Shown here piece after piece: positions 9,516 to 20,392 of a stretch of 64,000 nt of DNA. Under the pieces are notes generated by a model. The model was given only the letters and a program-made list of their open reading frames with translations. It had not been told where the DNA came from and did not search any database. Origin of the DNA: Enterobacteriaceae endosymbiont of Donacia marginata (GTDB taxonomy: Bacteria > Pseudomonadota > Gammaproteobacteria > Enterobacterales > Enterobacteriaceae); assembly GCF_012567685.1 (NCBI RefSeq), contig NZ_CP046184.1:354422-418421 (forward strand), in the 5' to 3' direction. Made by a program: the position numbers and the translations under genes. Numbering within the stretch: position 1 is the first letter of the stretch; each line of letters starts with the position of its first letter.

Positions 9516-11060
9516 TTATTTTTCTTTCTTTAAAGAAAAATCTTTTAAACGAAATCCTAATAAAAATAATATAATCATATATAAAACAAAAATAATTAAA
9601 CAAATACTTAATAAAAAAAATATACGTATTTTAAAAGATGATAAAATTAACCATTTTTCAGAAATTAGATGAGAAATAAATAATAAAATTATGCTTAAAA
9701 TAAATGTTACTAGACTAATACGAAATAAAAAATTAAACCAACCAGGTTCTGGTTTATAAATATTTTTTTTAATTAATTTATTAAATAATAAAATAACATT
9801 TAAAAATGCAGCAAAACATATAGAAATAGGAAATCCTATATGGTGTAGAAAAAAAATAAAAAAAGGACTAAATAATTGAGTAATTATTAAAACTATTATA
9901 TTAATTTTGACAGGAGTTTTAACATCTTGTCTAGCATAAAATCCAATTGCTAAAACTTTAGCAATTATTAAAAATATTAATCCTACTGAATATATAATAA
10001 TATTTATTTGTGTCATTAATACATCAAAATAAGTAAAAGCTCCATATTGAAATAAAGAAATTAATAATGTTTTTGATAAAAAACCTAAAATTAAAGAACT
10101 AGGTATTATTAATAAAAAACATAAACGTAAACCAATATCCATTAATTGATTATATTCCTTTTCATTATTTTGTGTAAAAGAATCAGTTAAGGCAGGTAAT
10201 AATACTATTGTTAATGCGATACCAAACATTCCTACCGGTAATTCCATTAAACGATCAGCATAATAAATCCAAGTAATAGATCCCGTAATTAAAAAAGATG
10301 AAAAAGCAGAATTAATTAATAAAGATATTTGAGTAGCCGCTACTCCAATAATAGCTGTACCCATTTTTTTAAAAACTCTTAATACTCCTTTATCAAAATT
10401 TTTAAAATGAGGAAAAATTAACATATTTATTTTTTTTAAATAAATTAATTGATAAAAAATTTGTAATAATCCTCCAATTAATACTGCCCAGGCTAAAATT
10501 AAAATTGAGGGTTTCAGCATTTTAGGAAAAATAATAATTAATAAAATCATACTTAAATTTAATAAAATAGGAGTTACTGCTGGTACAAAAAAATTTTTCC
10601 AAATGTTTAAAATTGAACTTGCTAATGAAGATAATGATATTAATAAAATATACGGAAAAGTCATTTTTAATATTTTAGATGTCAGTTTTAGTTTAAAATC
10701 TGTATTAACAAATCCAGGAGCAATTATAGAAATGATTAAAGAAGAGAATATTATTCCTAATAATACTATTATAGAAAGTATAATAATTAATATACCTAAT
10801 GTGGAAGCAATAAAATTTTTTGTATCTTTTCTACTTCTTTTATTTTTATACTCAGCTAAAATTGGAGTAAAAGCTTGAGAAAAAGCTCCTTCTGCAAAAA
10901 TACGACGTAATAAATTAGGCAATTTAAAAGCGATAAAAAAAGAATCACTATAAACACCTGCCCCAAAAACTTTTGCTATAAGACTATCTCTGATAAAACC
11001 TAATAATCTAGAAAACAATGTTATTATACTCACTGTCGTTAATGACTTTAATAAATTCAT
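9516..11060 (-). CDS. murJ: Lipid II flippase MurJ (MviN)
   Basis: Integral inner-membrane protein that flips lipid II for peptidoglycan synthesis. It has 514 residues against 511 in E. coli, with about 14 hydrophobic segments. The N-terminus MNLLKSLTTVSIITLFSRLL and the RDSLIAKVFGAG and PNLLRRIFAEGAFSQAF segments are the MurJ hallmark, including the cavity arginines. YADRLMELPVGMFGIAL and GFYARQDVKTPVK are also conserved. It is divergent from ribA and lies upstream of the suf operon. Its retention fits murI but not the loss of glmU. Confidence 0.97.
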   Translation of the reverse strand: MNLLKSLTTVSIITLFSRLLGFIRDSLIAKVFGAGVYSDSFFIAFKLPNLLRRIFAEGAFSQAFTPILAEYKNKRSRKDTKNFIASTLGILIIILSIIVLLGIIFSSLIISIIAPGFVNTDFKLKLTSKILKMTFPYILLISLSSLASSILNIWKNFFVPAVTPILLNLSMILLIIIFPKMLKPSILILAWAVLIGGLLQIFYQLIYLKKINMLIFPHFKNFDKGVLRVFKKMGTAIIGVAATQISLLINSAFSSFLITGSITWIYYADRLMELPVGMFGIALTIVLLPALTDSFTQNNEKEYNQLMDIGLRLCFLLIIPSSLILGFLSKTLLISLFQYGAFTYFDVLMTQINIIIYSVGLIFLIIAKVLAIGFYARQDVKTPVKINIIVLIITQLFSPFFIFFLHHIGFPISICFAAFLNVILLFNKLIKKNIYKPEPGWFNFLFRISLVTFILSIILLFISHLISEKWLILSSFKIRIFFLLSICLIIFVLYMIILFLLGFRLKDFSLKKEK

Positions 11061-11221
11061 ATAATTCCTAAAAATAATAGTTTATTATATAAATAAATTA
11101 TTTTAATAAAAAATTCAATATAATAAAATATTTTCTTTTTTAAGAAAAAATATTTTTTATTTTAACAAAAATATTTATTTTATTTTTTAATAAAAATTTT
11201 AAATTTTATAGGTAAAATTTT

Positions 11222-11815
11222 ATGAATATAAAAGAAATATCTAGAGCTAAACTTCCAACAAAATGGGGTGAATTTATTATAATAGGTTTTGAAGAAATAA
11301 ATACAGGTAATCATCATATTGCATTAGTATACGGATTAAAAAAAATATATAAACATTCAATTATTTTAACAAGAATACATTCAGAATGTTTAACAGGAGA
11401 TGCTTTTTTTAGTTTACGTTGTGATTGTGGTTTACAATTACAATTAGCTTTAGAAAAAATTTCTAAAGCTAATTGTGGTATATTAATTTATCATAGACAG
11501 GAAGGTAGAAATATTGGTCTGTTAAATAAAATTAAAGCATATAATTTACAAGATCATGGATTAGATACTATAGAAGCAAATTTAAAATTAGGTTTTCGTG
11601 CAGATGAAAGAAATTTCATCTCTTGTATCAATATATTAAAAATATTAGGTATTTTAAATATTAAATTATTAACAAATAATCCTTATAAAATTAAAATTTT
11701 AAAAAAAAAAGGGATAAATGTTATAGATAGAATTCCTTTAATTATAGATTATAATGTTTATAATTATAATTATTTAAATACTAAAAATATCAAATTAGGG
11801 CATATATTAAATTAA
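11222..11815 (+). CDS. ribA: GTP cyclohydrolase II RibA
   Basis: First enzyme of riboflavin synthesis. It opens GTP to the 2,5-diaminopyrimidine phosphate, formate and pyrophosphate. It has 197 residues against 196 in E. coli. The zinc cysteines are in [17 protein letters not shown], and [11 protein letters not shown] plus [19 protein letters not shown] are the substrate motifs. The gene is preceded by ataggt about 8 bases from the ATG. No FMN riboswitch is visible upstream. Its last 9 bases overlap the convergent end of sbcB. Confidence 0.96.
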   Translation: MNIKEISRAKLPTKWGEFIIIGFEEINTGNHHIALVYGLKKIYKHSIILTRIHSECLTGDAFFSLRCDCGLQLQLALEKISKANCGILIYHRQEGRNIGLLNKIKAYNLQDHGLDTIEANLKLGFRADERNFISCINILKILGILNIKLLTNNPYKIKILKKKGINVIDRIPLIIDYNVYNYNYLNTKNIKLGHILN

Positions 11816-13231
11816 TGTATTATATAATTTTTTAGCATATTTTAATAAATTTTTTAGAACTAGAATTTTTTTTTCACATAATTCATTTTGTAAAAATTTT
11901 TTTATTTTTAAAATATAATTATCAAGAAATTTTTTATTAAAAATATTTTTTTGATATATATTCCATTTTTTTTGTTCTACTTTACTTAAAGTAGATGGAA
12001 AATTTCTTGCTTTATATTTAAATAATAAAATATTAGCTCTTTTATCTTTAAAAGATAATTTATTTAAATTTGAGTAAATATATTTTTTATCATTTATTTT
12101 TTTAAATTTATATAAATCTTCATTTGGAAAAAAATTTTTATATAATTGTTCATCTACATTATATATATTTGTATTATCATATTTTTTATAAAAATTAATT
12201 AAATTTAATTTAATAAAATTTTTTATTTTTAAAAAATTTTTTTTTAATATTAAAAAATTTTTTATATATAATAAAATATTAAATTTTAATCGCTTAATAT
12301 CTGTTTTTTTTAAAATCTTAATTGGTATTAATAATGGAGATTTACTAAAATTAATATATTGCATATATAAAAAAACATATTCTTTATTTATTTTGTTTTT
12401 ATTATTTAAAATTTTTAATAAATTATCTACATTTTTTTTTAAATTAAAAGTAATTAATATATTTTTATTTTCTGGATGCCAAAATAAAGGGGTAATACAA
12501 TTTATATTGTTATCTTTATTTTTATAAATATTACTAATATGAATTAAAATTTGAATTTTTGATAAATTTATGATTTTTATTAATACTTTTTTATTTCTAT
12601 ATTTTAAAAAATATTTATATAACAATGGTTGTTTATTTTTTATTAATTTAGTAATAGATATTGTTGTATATACATCAGATAATGCATCATGTGATTTATA
12701 ATACGGTATTATATTATTTAAAATAGCTATTTTTTCAAGATTAAATATTGGAATATTATTAATTTTTGGCCAAAAGATACCATTAGGTCTTAATACATAA
12801 CATGCTCTAACTAAATTTATTATATCCCAACGACTATTATTATTTTTCCAAAACCAACTATATGAATCATAAAAATTACGATAAAATAAAAATTTACTAA
12901 ATTCATCATCAAAATTAATATTATTATATCCTAAAATACAAGTATTAGGATATGAAAATATTCTATTAATAAAATTAGCAAATTTATTTTCTTTAAATCC
13001 TTTTAAATTAACTAAAGAAGGACTAATATTATGAATAATAATAGATTTAGGATTAGGTAAATAATCACTAGGTAATTTACAATAAATTACTGTAGGTTCC
13101 TTTATAATATTTAAATCTATATCAGTACGTATACAAGCAAATTGTGCAATTCTATCTTTTTTAGGATTTAACCCAAAAGTTTCATAATCATAAAATAAAA
13201 AATTAAATTTTAATTTTTTTTTCTTTAACAT
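11807..13231 (-). CDS. sbcB: Exodeoxyribonuclease I SbcB
   Basis: Degrades single-stranded DNA 3' to 5' in mismatch repair and recombination. It has 474 residues, equal to the E. coli length of about 475. The DEDDh exonuclease core is clear: [20 protein letters not shown] (first acidic pair about residues 15-17), [11 protein letters not shown], and [11 protein letters not shown] with the final His-Asp. The middle and C-terminal SH3-like and helical parts are diverged but [17 protein letters not shown] is recognisable. Its 3' end overlaps ribA. Confidence 0.93.
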   Translation of the reverse strand: MLKKKKLKFNFLFYDYETFGLNPKKDRIAQFACIRTDIDLNIIKEPTVIYCKLPSDYLPNPKSIIIHNISPSLVNLKGFKENKFANFINRIFSYPNTCILGYNNINFDDEFSKFLFYRNFYDSYSWFWKNNNSRWDIINLVRACYVLRPNGIFWPKINNIPIFNLEKIAILNNIIPYYKSHDALSDVYTTISITKLIKNKQPLLYKYFLKYRNKKVLIKIINLSKIQILIHISNIYKNKDNNINCITPLFWHPENKNILITFNLKKNVDNLLKILNNKNKINKEYVFLYMQYINFSKSPLLIPIKILKKTDIKRLKFNILLYIKNFLILKKNFLKIKNFIKLNLINFYKKYDNTNIYNVDEQLYKNFFPNEDLYKFKKINDKKYIYSNLNKLSFKDKRANILLFKYKARNFPSTLSKVEQKKWNIYQKNIFNKKFLDNYILKIKKFLQNELCEKKILVLKNLLKYAKKLYNTLI

Positions 13232-13290
13232 AGTAGTATAATACTATTATATTATTAATATTTTAACAATATTTATTATATAAAATTATG

Positions 13291-13375
13291 GGTGAGATGG
13301 CCGAGTGGCTTAAGGCGCATGCCTGGAAAGTATGTATATGGAAACATATCAAGGGTTCGAATCCCTTTCTCACCG
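13291..13375 (+). tRNA. tRNA-Ser(GGA)
   Basis: The acceptor stem ggtgaga (13291-13297) pairs with tctcacc (13368-13374), followed by discriminator G. The anticodon loop ctggaaa (13323-13329) gives anticodon GGA at 13325-13327, closed by catgc and gtatg. A long variable arm (tatatggaaacatat) marks class II serine tRNA, and the T arm contains ggttcgaatcc. It is very close to E. coli tRNA-Ser(GGA). CCA is not encoded. It is a single gene in the gap between sbcB and yohD. Confidence 0.97.
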
Positions 13376-13422
13376 AGATATTGTATTTTATAAATATTTA
13401 TTTTATAAACGTGATATAAAAC

Positions 13423-14004
13423 ATGTTTAATATAAATATAACTAAAATAATGAACCATTATGGTTATTTAATTATATTATTAGGATCATTAATTGAATGG
13501 GAAACATTAATTATTATTTCTGGAATGTTAGCTCATAAAAAAATATTATTTTTACATAAAATTATTATTATTACTATTACAGGATCTGTGATAAGTAATC
13601 AAGTACTGTTTTTTATAGGTAAAAAATATAGTAAAAAATTTTTATCTTTTTTAAAAGATCATAATTTTAAAATTCAAAAATATCATAATTTAATGATTAA
13701 TTATCCCTATATATTTATTATTATTACAAGATTTATTTATGGTTTTAGATTAATTAGTCCAATTACAATGGGTATTACTAATATTTCTAATATAAAATTT
13801 TTTTTATTAAATATTATTGGAGCTATTATTTGGACTATTTTTTTTACTATTACTGGATATTTTTTTGGTGAAATTATATCTAATTGGATTAAAGATTTTA
13901 GCAAAATTATTAAATATTTTTTATATATTGTTTTATTATTTATAATAATAAAAATTATTATAAAAATAATAAAAAAATTATTTTTTATTTTAAATAAAAA
14001 ATAA
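13423..14004 (+). CDS. yohD: DedA-family inner-membrane protein, YohD-like
   Basis: Member of the DedA/VTT superfamily, thought to move lipid carriers or phospholipids across the membrane. It has 193 residues against 192 in E. coli YohD and follows it along its length: NHYGYLIILLGSLIEWETL near the start, the re-entrant-loop arginine in YIFIIITRFIYGFR (about residues 105-118), PITMGITNI, and a GAIIWTIFFTITGYFFG helix. It has about four hydrophobic segments. Neither candidate start (13423 or 13450) has a clear ribosome binding site. A DedA protein fits a cell that still flips lipid intermediates, but its substrate cannot be read from the sequence. Confidence 0.85.
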   Translation: MFNINITKIMNHYGYLIILLGSLIEWETLIIISGMLAHKKILFLHKIIIITITGSVISNQVLFFIGKKYSKKFLSFLKDHNFKIQKYHNLMINYPYIFIIITRFIYGFRLISPITMGITNISNIKFFLLNIIGAIIWTIFFTITGYFFGEIISNWIKDFSKIIKYFLYIVLLFIIIKIIIKIIKKLFFILNKK

Positions 14005-14011
14005 TTTTAAT

Positions 14012-15478
14012 CTAAATTAAATTTTTAATATAATGAATAATAAATTCAGGATAAATACCTAATATAATTATTATTATTGTTAATAATAAAAATAAATTTT
14101 TAATAAAAAAATAAAAATTATTATTTTTTATTTTAGAAATATACCAATCTCTATTTACTTTAGATGGTATTAAATATAAACTAATAATAATTCGTAAATA
14201 ATAATATAAACCTACAGAACTTCCTAATATAATAATAATAGTTAAATACCATATTTTCATTTTTATACTTAAAAGTATTAAATAAAATTTAGATATAAAC
14301 CCTATAGTTAATGGAATACCTGCTAAAGAGAACAACATAATTGTAAATATAAAAGCAAGCATAGGATCATACCAAAATAATCCTCGATAGTAATATAATT
14401 TATCTATATTTTTTTCTTGAAAATTAAAACTTTCAAATAAACTTATTATTCCTAAAATTACTAAATTATTTACTATATATCCAATAATATATATTACCAT
14501 CATTTCTAATGAAAGAATATGTATTGTATTTTTTTGATTATAAATTAAAATTATTAACATATAACCAATATGGGCTATAGATGAATATGCTAATAAACGT
14601 TTAATGTTATTTTTTGTTTTAACTCCCATAATATTACCAAAAATTATAGATAATATTGATAATATTATTAATATTTTATATAAAAAATATTCATTATTAT
14701 TAATTTGAGTAAAATAAATTAAAAATTTTACTAAAAATATAAAAATAGATAATTTATTAAATGTAGTTAAAAATATTGTTACCGATGTAGGAGCTCCTTG
14801 ATATACATCAGAAGTCCATAAATGAAATGGCACTATTGATAATTTAAAACTTAAACTTACTAAAATTAAACAAAATCCAATTGTAGTTAAATAATTAACT
14901 AAAAATTTATTATAAAATAAATAATGATTTATTAAAAATGTAAAATTTAAATTTCCATTATCTAAGTAAATAAAAGATATTCCAAGTATTATAAAAGATG
15001 ATGCAATAGTAGATAAAATTACATATTTAATACTAGCTTCTAATGAATATTTTAAGTTAATATTATAACTTATTAGACCAAATATAGGTATAGATATTAA
15101 TTCAATACCTACTAACATAGAAATAAAATTATTTGAATTTAATAATACAATACTACCCATAGTAGATATTATTGTTAATAAATAGAATTCATCTTTATTA
15201 TATTTTAAATTAGATAACCATTTATATGATATTAAACATGTTATAATATTATTACAAATTAATATAATTATATAAAAATTTGAATACATATCATTTAAAA
15301 ATAAATAATTTATTGAAAAATTATTATTTTTAGTATAAAAAATAGATATTATTGTTAATATAAATCCCCAAATTGTAATAATTAAACTTGTTAAATTATT
15401 TCTTTTAATAGATATTTTTATTAATAATAATATTAAAAATGTAATAATAGTAATTAAAGGTATTAATGATTTAGTCAT
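14012..15478 (-). CDS. nuoN: NADH-quinone oxidoreductase subunit N
   Basis: Antiporter-like proton-pumping subunit of respiratory complex I. It has 488 residues against 485 in E. coli and about 14 membrane helices. The core has GIELISIPIFGLI with the helix-5 glutamate, the SFKLSIVPFHLWTSDVYQGAPT segment with its conserved lysine, and KRLLAYSSIAHIGYML. It is the last gene of the nuo operon, 52 bases after nuoM, and ends 8 bases from the convergent yohD stop. Confidence 0.97.
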   Translation of the reverse strand: MTKSLIPLITIITFLILLLIKISIKRNNLTSLIITIWGFILTIISIFYTKNNNFSINYLFLNDMYSNFYIIILICNNIITCLISYKWLSNLKYNKDEFYLLTIISTMGSIVLLNSNNFISMLVGIELISIPIFGLISYNINLKYSLEASIKYVILSTIASSFIILGISFIYLDNGNLNFTFLINHYLFYNKFLVNYLTTIGFCLILVSLSFKLSIVPFHLWTSDVYQGAPTSVTIFLTTFNKLSIFIFLVKFLIYFTQINNNEYFLYKILIILSILSIIFGNIMGVKTKNNIKRLLAYSSIAHIGYMLIILIYNQKNTIHILSLEMMVIYIIGYIVNNLVILGIISLFESFNFQEKNIDKLYYYRGLFWYDPMLAFIFTIMLFSLAGIPLTIGFISKFYLILLSIKMKIWYLTIIIILGSSVGLYYYLRIIISLYLIPSKVNRDWYISKIKNNNFYFFIKNLFLLLTIIIIILGIYPEFIIHYIKNLI

Positions 15479-15530
15479 AAAAAAATTCTATTTTATTTGA
15501 TAAATTTATTTAAAATTAAATATATATATT

Positions 15531-17051
15531 TTATATATAATTAAGTAACATAATTCTATTATAAATACTATTTACAGTAGAATATGAAATATTTAAAATA
15601 ATTTTTGGATAAAATCCTAAAATTAATAATAAAATTAAAAGTATAAAAATAATAATTTTTTCTCTTAAAAACATATTTTTTATAATAATATTTATTTTAG
15701 TTTTAGGCCCATAAAAAATTTTTTGTACCATATTTAAAGAATATATACTAGAAAATAATAAACTAAAAGAAGCAATACTTGCACATATAGGATATGTATG
15801 AAAAGTTCCTAGCAAAATTAAAAATTCTCCTATAAAATTTCCTGTACCAGGAATACCAATACTAGCTAAAGAAAAAAATAAAAATAACCCTGGTAATGTA
15901 TTTAATTTATTCCAAATTCCTCCCATTAATTTAATATTCCTTGTTTTTAATCTTTCATATATTTGCCCACAAAGAATAAATTGTGCTGCAGCAGAAATTC
16001 CATGTGATATCATTTGTATAATGACTCCTTGATAAGCTAATTTATTATGACTATAAATTCCCATTAAAATAAATCCCATATGAGAAATAGAAGTATATGC
16101 TATAATTTTTTTAATATCAGATTGTATACAAGCCATCAAAGAACCATAAAATATACCAGACATTCCTAATAATATTGCAATAAAAGAAAATTTTAAAGAT
16201 GATATAGGAAATAATGGTAAAGTAAATCTTAATAAACCATAAGCAGCTGTTTTTAATAAAATACCAGCAAGATCAACCGAACCAGCTGTAGGAGCTTGAC
16301 TATGTGCTTCAGGTAACCAACCATGAAATGGGAGGATAGGCATTTTCACTGCAAAAGCAATAAAAAAAGATAACATTAATAAAAATTCTGTTTTTAAATT
16401 TACATAATTATTTAATAAAGAAGTATATTCAAAAGTTAATATACCAGTTGTTTTTTGATTTAAAAAAACTAAAGATAAAATTCCACATAGCATTAATAAT
16501 CCACTAGATTGTGTATAAATAAAAAATTTTGTAGCTGCTTTTATACGGCTTTTTCCGCTTTTCCCTTTATGTCCCCATAAAGATATTAAAAAATACATAG
16601 GTATTAACATAATTTCCCAAAATAAAAAAAATAAAAACATATCTACAGATAAAAATACCCCAATAACAGCGCTTAAAATCCATAATAAGTTTAAATGAAA
16701 AAAACCATGCCATTTTTTAATTTCATTCCAAGAACATATAATTGCCATTAAACCTAATAACCCAGTAAGATTAATCATTAATAATGATAATCCATCCATC
16801 GCCAAATGAAAATTTATTCCAAATCTAGGAATCCAGTTAAATATAAATTCTGATATCCAAACAGGATATATAAATAATGTTTTTGTATTATAATTAATTT
16901 TATATGTAATACATTCAAAAATTGATAATAAAAAGATAAAACTAATAGAAATTAAAGATATCCAGCGAGGTAATTTGAAATTTATTTTTTCACTTTGCCA
17001 ACAAAATAAACCACTAATAAAAGGTACTAGTATTAACCAGGGTAATAACAT
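15531..17051 (-). CDS. nuoM: NADH-quinone oxidoreductase subunit M
   Basis: Antiporter-like proton-pumping subunit of complex I. It has 506 residues against 509 in E. coli. The conserved glutamate is in LFFLFWEIMLIPMYFLI, the channel lysine and histidine are in AVKMPILPFHGWLPEAHSQA, and KKIIAYTSISHMGFILMG follows. GIPGTGNFIGEFLIL is typical of the NuoM C-terminal half. It is one of the least diverged membrane subunits here, which suggests real selection for respiration. Confidence 0.98.
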   Translation of the reverse strand: MLLPWLILVPFISGLFCWQSEKINFKLPRWISLISISFIFLLSIFECITYKINYNTKTLFIYPVWISEFIFNWIPRFGINFHLAMDGLSLLMINLTGLLGLMAIICSWNEIKKWHGFFHLNLLWILSAVIGVFLSVDMFLFFLFWEIMLIPMYFLISLWGHKGKSGKSRIKAATKFFIYTQSSGLLMLCGILSLVFLNQKTTGILTFEYTSLLNNYVNLKTEFLLMLSFFIAFAVKMPILPFHGWLPEAHSQAPTAGSVDLAGILLKTAAYGLLRFTLPLFPISSLKFSFIAILLGMSGIFYGSLMACIQSDIKKIIAYTSISHMGFILMGIYSHNKLAYQGVIIQMISHGISAAAQFILCGQIYERLKTRNIKLMGGIWNKLNTLPGLFLFFSLASIGIPGTGNFIGEFLILLGTFHTYPICASIASFSLLFSSIYSLNMVQKIFYGPKTKINIIIKNMFLREKIIIFILLILLLILGFYPKIILNISYSTVNSIYNRIMLLNYI

Positions 17052-17106
17052 AAAATTTCCTAATTATATTTTATATAAAAATATTAATTTTATTATAAAT
17101 TTAATA

Positions 17107-18966
17107 TTAACTATTAATTAATATTATTAAATATAATATAATTAATATTATTCCTAAATATATTAATGATATATACCAACGAATATATCCATTTTGACTT
17201 AATAATAATATATTTCCTATTTTATTGATCATTTTTATTGTTAAAAAATCTATAAATTTAGCAATAGGATCATTTTTTATAATTAATAATATTTTCATAA
17301 AAATATTTACAAAAATTTTTTTATAAATAAAATCTATATAACATCCATGTAAAAAAAAATTATTTATAAAAGAAAATTTATAATAATAATTAATAATTAT
17401 TTTAATAAGATAATTTTTTTTAATATAAAATATATATAATATAAAACTAATTAGAAATATAATAATAGATATTATTTCTAATATATGATTATAATAATTA
17501 TTATTAAATAATACTTTATTAGGTAATAAAATATTATTTTTTATTGGTAATAACTTTATTCCGATATGGCTAGAAAGTATACTTAATACTATTAATGGGA
17601 AATTATGTGTAAATTTATTATTAATAATAGGTAAAATATTATTTTTACCATAAAATATAATATAAATCATACGTATTGTATATAAACATGTAAAAAAACT
17701 ACCTATAATACCAATTATAAATAATATAATATGATTATTTATTAAAATTTCATATAATATTTTTTCTTTAGTAAAACCACTCATTGTTATAAAAGGTAAT
17801 GATGCTAAAGATATAGCACCACATAAAAAACAATAATATATAAAGGGAAAATATTTTTTTATCCCTCCCATTTTAAATATATTTTGTTGGTTATTACATG
17901 AAGTAATAATAGATGCAACACATAAAAAAAGTAATGCTTTAAAAAAAGCATGAGCTATTATATGAAATAAAGCAGCATGAAATGAATGAATTCCTAATGC
18001 TAAAAACATATATCCCAGTTGACTCATTGTAGAATAAGCTAAAATACGTTTTATATTATTTTGTGTTAATGCAGACCAACCAGATAATAATAAAGTTATT
18101 GATCCTATAATACTAGTTAAAAAAAGTATATTATTATTCATCAAAAATAATATATTATTACGTAATATTAAATAAACTCCTGCTGTAACCATAGTAGCGG
18201 CATGTATCATTGATGATACGGGTGTTGGTCCAACCATAGCATCTATTAACCAAGTATTTAATGGAAATTGAGCAGATTTTCCTAATGATCCTATAATTAA
18301 CATTATAGAAATAATTTTCAAATAATATGCTTTATAATAAATAGGGGAAGATGTTATTAAATATGATATTTTAGAAAAACTTAAAGTATTAAAAACTTTA
18401 AATATAAAAAAAATTCCAATAATTAAAAAAATATCACTAAAACGAGTTATTAGAAATGCTTTTATAGCAGATAATCCATTTTTTGATTTTTTATTAAAAA
18501 ATCCTATTAATAAATAGGAACATACTCCTACCCCTTCCCATCCAAAAAACATTAAAATAAAATTATTAGCTAAAATTAATAATATCATATTTGAAATAAA
18601 TAAATTAGTATATGCAAAAAATCTAGAATATCCTTCTTTATTTTCCATATACCAAATTGAAAAAATATGAATTATAAATCCGACCCAAGTAATGAGTAAT
18701 AACATAATTAAAGATAATTTATCTAAATATAGAGAAAAATCAATATATAAATAATCAATATTTAATATTTTCCATAAAGTTTGTTGATATAATAAAATAT
18801 TATTTTTTATAAAAATAAATCCTATAATTAATGTAAGAATTGCACTTATTCCTACAAAACTAACTCCAATAATTGAAATTTGAGTTTTATTAAGATAATT
18901 TGAAAATAATGATAGTATTAAAAAACTAACTAATGGCATTAAAATAATTAAAAAAAGAAATTTCAT
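17107..18966 (-). CDS. nuoL: NADH-quinone oxidoreductase subunit L
   Basis: The most distal antiporter-like subunit of complex I, with the long amphipathic lateral helix. It has 619 residues against 613 in E. coli. The core is intact: FFGWEGVGVCSYLLIGF, KSAQFPLNTWLIDAMVGPTP, SSMIHAATMVTAGVYL and KRILAYSTMSQLGYMFLALG. The C-terminal third, which forms the lateral helix, is strongly diverged and rich in Ile, Asn and Lys. Its start overlaps the nuoK stop by 4 bases. Confidence 0.97.
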   Translation of the reverse strand: MKFLFLIILMPLVSFLILSLFSNYLNKTQISIIGVSFVGISAILTLIIGFIFIKNNILLYQQTLWKILNIDYLYIDFSLYLDKLSLIMLLLITWVGFIIHIFSIWYMENKEGYSRFFAYTNLFISNMILLILANNFILMFFGWEGVGVCSYLLIGFFNKKSKNGLSAIKAFLITRFSDIFLIIGIFFIFKVFNTLSFSKISYLITSSPIYYKAYYLKIISIMLIIGSLGKSAQFPLNTWLIDAMVGPTPVSSMIHAATMVTAGVYLILRNNILFLMNNNILFLTSIIGSITLLLSGWSALTQNNIKRILAYSTMSQLGYMFLALGIHSFHAALFHIIAHAFFKALLFLCVASIITSCNNQQNIFKMGGIKKYFPFIYYCFLCGAISLASLPFITMSGFTKEKILYEILINNHIILFIIGIIGSFFTCLYTIRMIYIIFYGKNNILPIINNKFTHNFPLIVLSILSSHIGIKLLPIKNNILLPNKVLFNNNYYNHILEIISIIIFLISFILYIFYIKKNYLIKIIINYYYKFSFINNFFLHGCYIDFIYKKIFVNIFMKILLIIKNDPIAKFIDFLTIKMINKIGNILLLSQNGYIRWYISLIYLGIILIILYLIILINS

Positions 18967-19265
18967 CCATTCATCTCACTAATTGAATCAATATTAATAT
19001 TATTTTTATAATGATATAATTTTATTAATAAAATTAAATTTATACAAGTTTCTATAGCTGATATACTAATTGATATAATATACATAATTTCTCCTTCTGT
19101 TTGTTTCCAATAATTACCAGAAATTATGCATGATAGTGCTGCAGAATTAATCATGATTTCAGTAAAAATTAAAATATATAACATATTATTTCGAATAATT
19201 ATTCCTGTTAATGCAAGAATAAATATTACGATAATAAATATTAAAACATGATATAAAGGTATCAT
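18963..19265 (-). CDS. nuoK: NADH-quinone oxidoreductase subunit K
   Basis: Small three-helix membrane subunit in the proton path of complex I. It has 100 residues, the same as E. coli. The two essential glutamates are visible in helices 2 and 3 (ILIFTEIMINSAALS and SISISAIETCINLIL). The start MIPLYHVLIF matches the family. It sits between nuoJ and nuoL and overlaps nuoL by 4 bases. Confidence 0.97.
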   Translation of the reverse strand: MIPLYHVLIFIIVIFILALTGIIIRNNMLYILIFTEIMINSAALSCIISGNYWKQTEGEIMYIISISISAIETCINLILLIKLYHYKNNINIDSISEMNG

Positions 19266-19308
19266 TTTATACTCTTCTATTATTTTAGATTTTAAAAATA
19301 ATTTTTTA

Positions 19309-19806
19309 TTATTCTTGTGTTTTACCTATATGGAACACAGTAATTATTGCAGATAATAAAAGTATTGATATTAATTCTACAATAATTTTGTATTGTGTAA
19401 ATAAATTAATACCAATATCTTTTATATTAATAAAATTCATAAAAATATATTTTTTATTATATGTTTTTTTTAAAATAAAAAATATAAGTATAAAAAATAC
19501 TAAAGTTAAAAATAACATAATAAATAAAAAAAATATTTTTTTTAAAAATATTTTTTCTTCTTCTAATTTAATATTTTTATAATCTAAAAACATTAAAACA
19601 AATATAAATAGAATAACAATAGCTCCTGTATAAATAATAATTTCTAATGAACCTGCAAAATAATCTCCTAAAATAAAAAATATGCATGATATTGAAATTA
19701 ATGAAATTAAAAAATATAATAGTGAATAAATAGGATTAATACTAATAATAATTAAAAATATGAAAATTATTGATATTAATTCTAAAGTATAAAATATTAT
19801 TTCCAT
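19309..19806 (-). CDS. nuoJ: NADH-quinone oxidoreductase subunit J
   Basis: Five-helix membrane subunit of complex I whose third helix moves during coupling. It has 165 residues against 184 in E. coli, with the loss in the C-terminal tail. NPIYSLLYFLISL, FILGDYFAGSLEIIIYTGAIVILFIFVLM is the conserved helix 2-3 region, read here in two adjoining pieces, including the pi-bulge segment and a conserved glutamate. It lies between nuoI and nuoK in the standard order. Confidence 0.96.
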   Translation of the reverse strand: MEIIFYTLELISIIFIFLIIISINPIYSLLYFLISLISISCIFFILGDYFAGSLEIIIYTGAIVILFIFVLMFLDYKNIKLEEEKIFLKKIFFLFIMLFLTLVFFILIFFILKKTYNKKYIFMNFINIKDIGINLFTQYKIIVELISILLLSAIITVFHIGKTQE

Positions 19807-19833
19807 ATGTAATTCCTTTTTAAAATTTAAAAA

Positions 19834-20376
19834 TTATGGTAAGATATTTTTAATATCAACTTCAATATTTAAATCTTTATTTTTTTTATTATCATTATTT
19901 TTAATATTAACCCCCGAAATATCATAAAAATTATATTTAGTATATTTTCCTTGATTATTTTTTAATAAATCATTTTTTTCATAAATTAAATCTTTTCTAT
20001 TTAATTCACATAATTCAAAATCTGGGATTAATTGTATTGCTCCTGTAGGACAGGATTCTTCACAAAATCCACAAAAAATACATCTAGATATATTAATTCT
20101 AAAAAATTTTGGATAAGACCTTCCGTTTTTACTTACTGTTTTTTTTAAACTTATACACCCAACTGGACATGATACTGCACAAAGATTACAAGCAACACAA
20201 CGTTCATTATTATTAACATCAGATGTTAGTATAATTCTTCCTCTATATCTTGGTGGTAAATAAATTTTTTCTTCTGGATACATTATAGTCTCTCTTTTTT
20301 TAAAGAGATTAATCCATACTAAAAAAATACTTCTTATTTGACTTATTAAACCTTTAAAAAATTTTTTTATTTTCAT
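19834..20376 (-). CDS. nuoI: NADH-quinone oxidoreductase subunit I (two 4Fe-4S)
   Basis: Peripheral arm subunit that carries clusters N6a and N6b between NuoG and NuoB. It has 180 residues, as in E. coli. Two ferredoxin motifs are intact: [15 protein letters not shown] (about 60-74) and [16 protein letters not shown] (about 98-113). The N-terminal amphipathic helix that anchors it to the membrane is present. The last 45 residues are Asn/Lys-rich and poorly conserved. Its clusters probably depend on the nearby SUF system. Confidence 0.97.
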   Translation of the reverse strand: MKIKKFFKGLISQIRSIFLVWINLFKKRETIMYPEEKIYLPPRYRGRIILTSDVNNNERCVACNLCAVSCPVGCISLKKTVSKNGRSYPKFFRINISRCIFCGFCEESCPTGAIQLIPDFELCELNRKDLIYEKNDLLKNNQGKYTKYNFYDISGVNIKNNDNKKNKDLNIEVDIKNILP

Positions 20377-20392
20377 TATTTTTAAAATTTAC

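Noticed and set aside
10603-10878. Plus-strand open frame inside murJ
   Set aside because: It is antisense to a well-conserved membrane protein; hydrophobic codons in AT-rich DNA often leave such shadows.
11061-11221. FMN riboswitch before ribA
   Set aside because: None of the conserved FMN-element segments is visible and the gap is nearly all A and T.
13276-13458. Minus-strand open frame of 60 codons
   Set aside because: It lies across the tRNA-Ser gene and is only the reverse reading of it.
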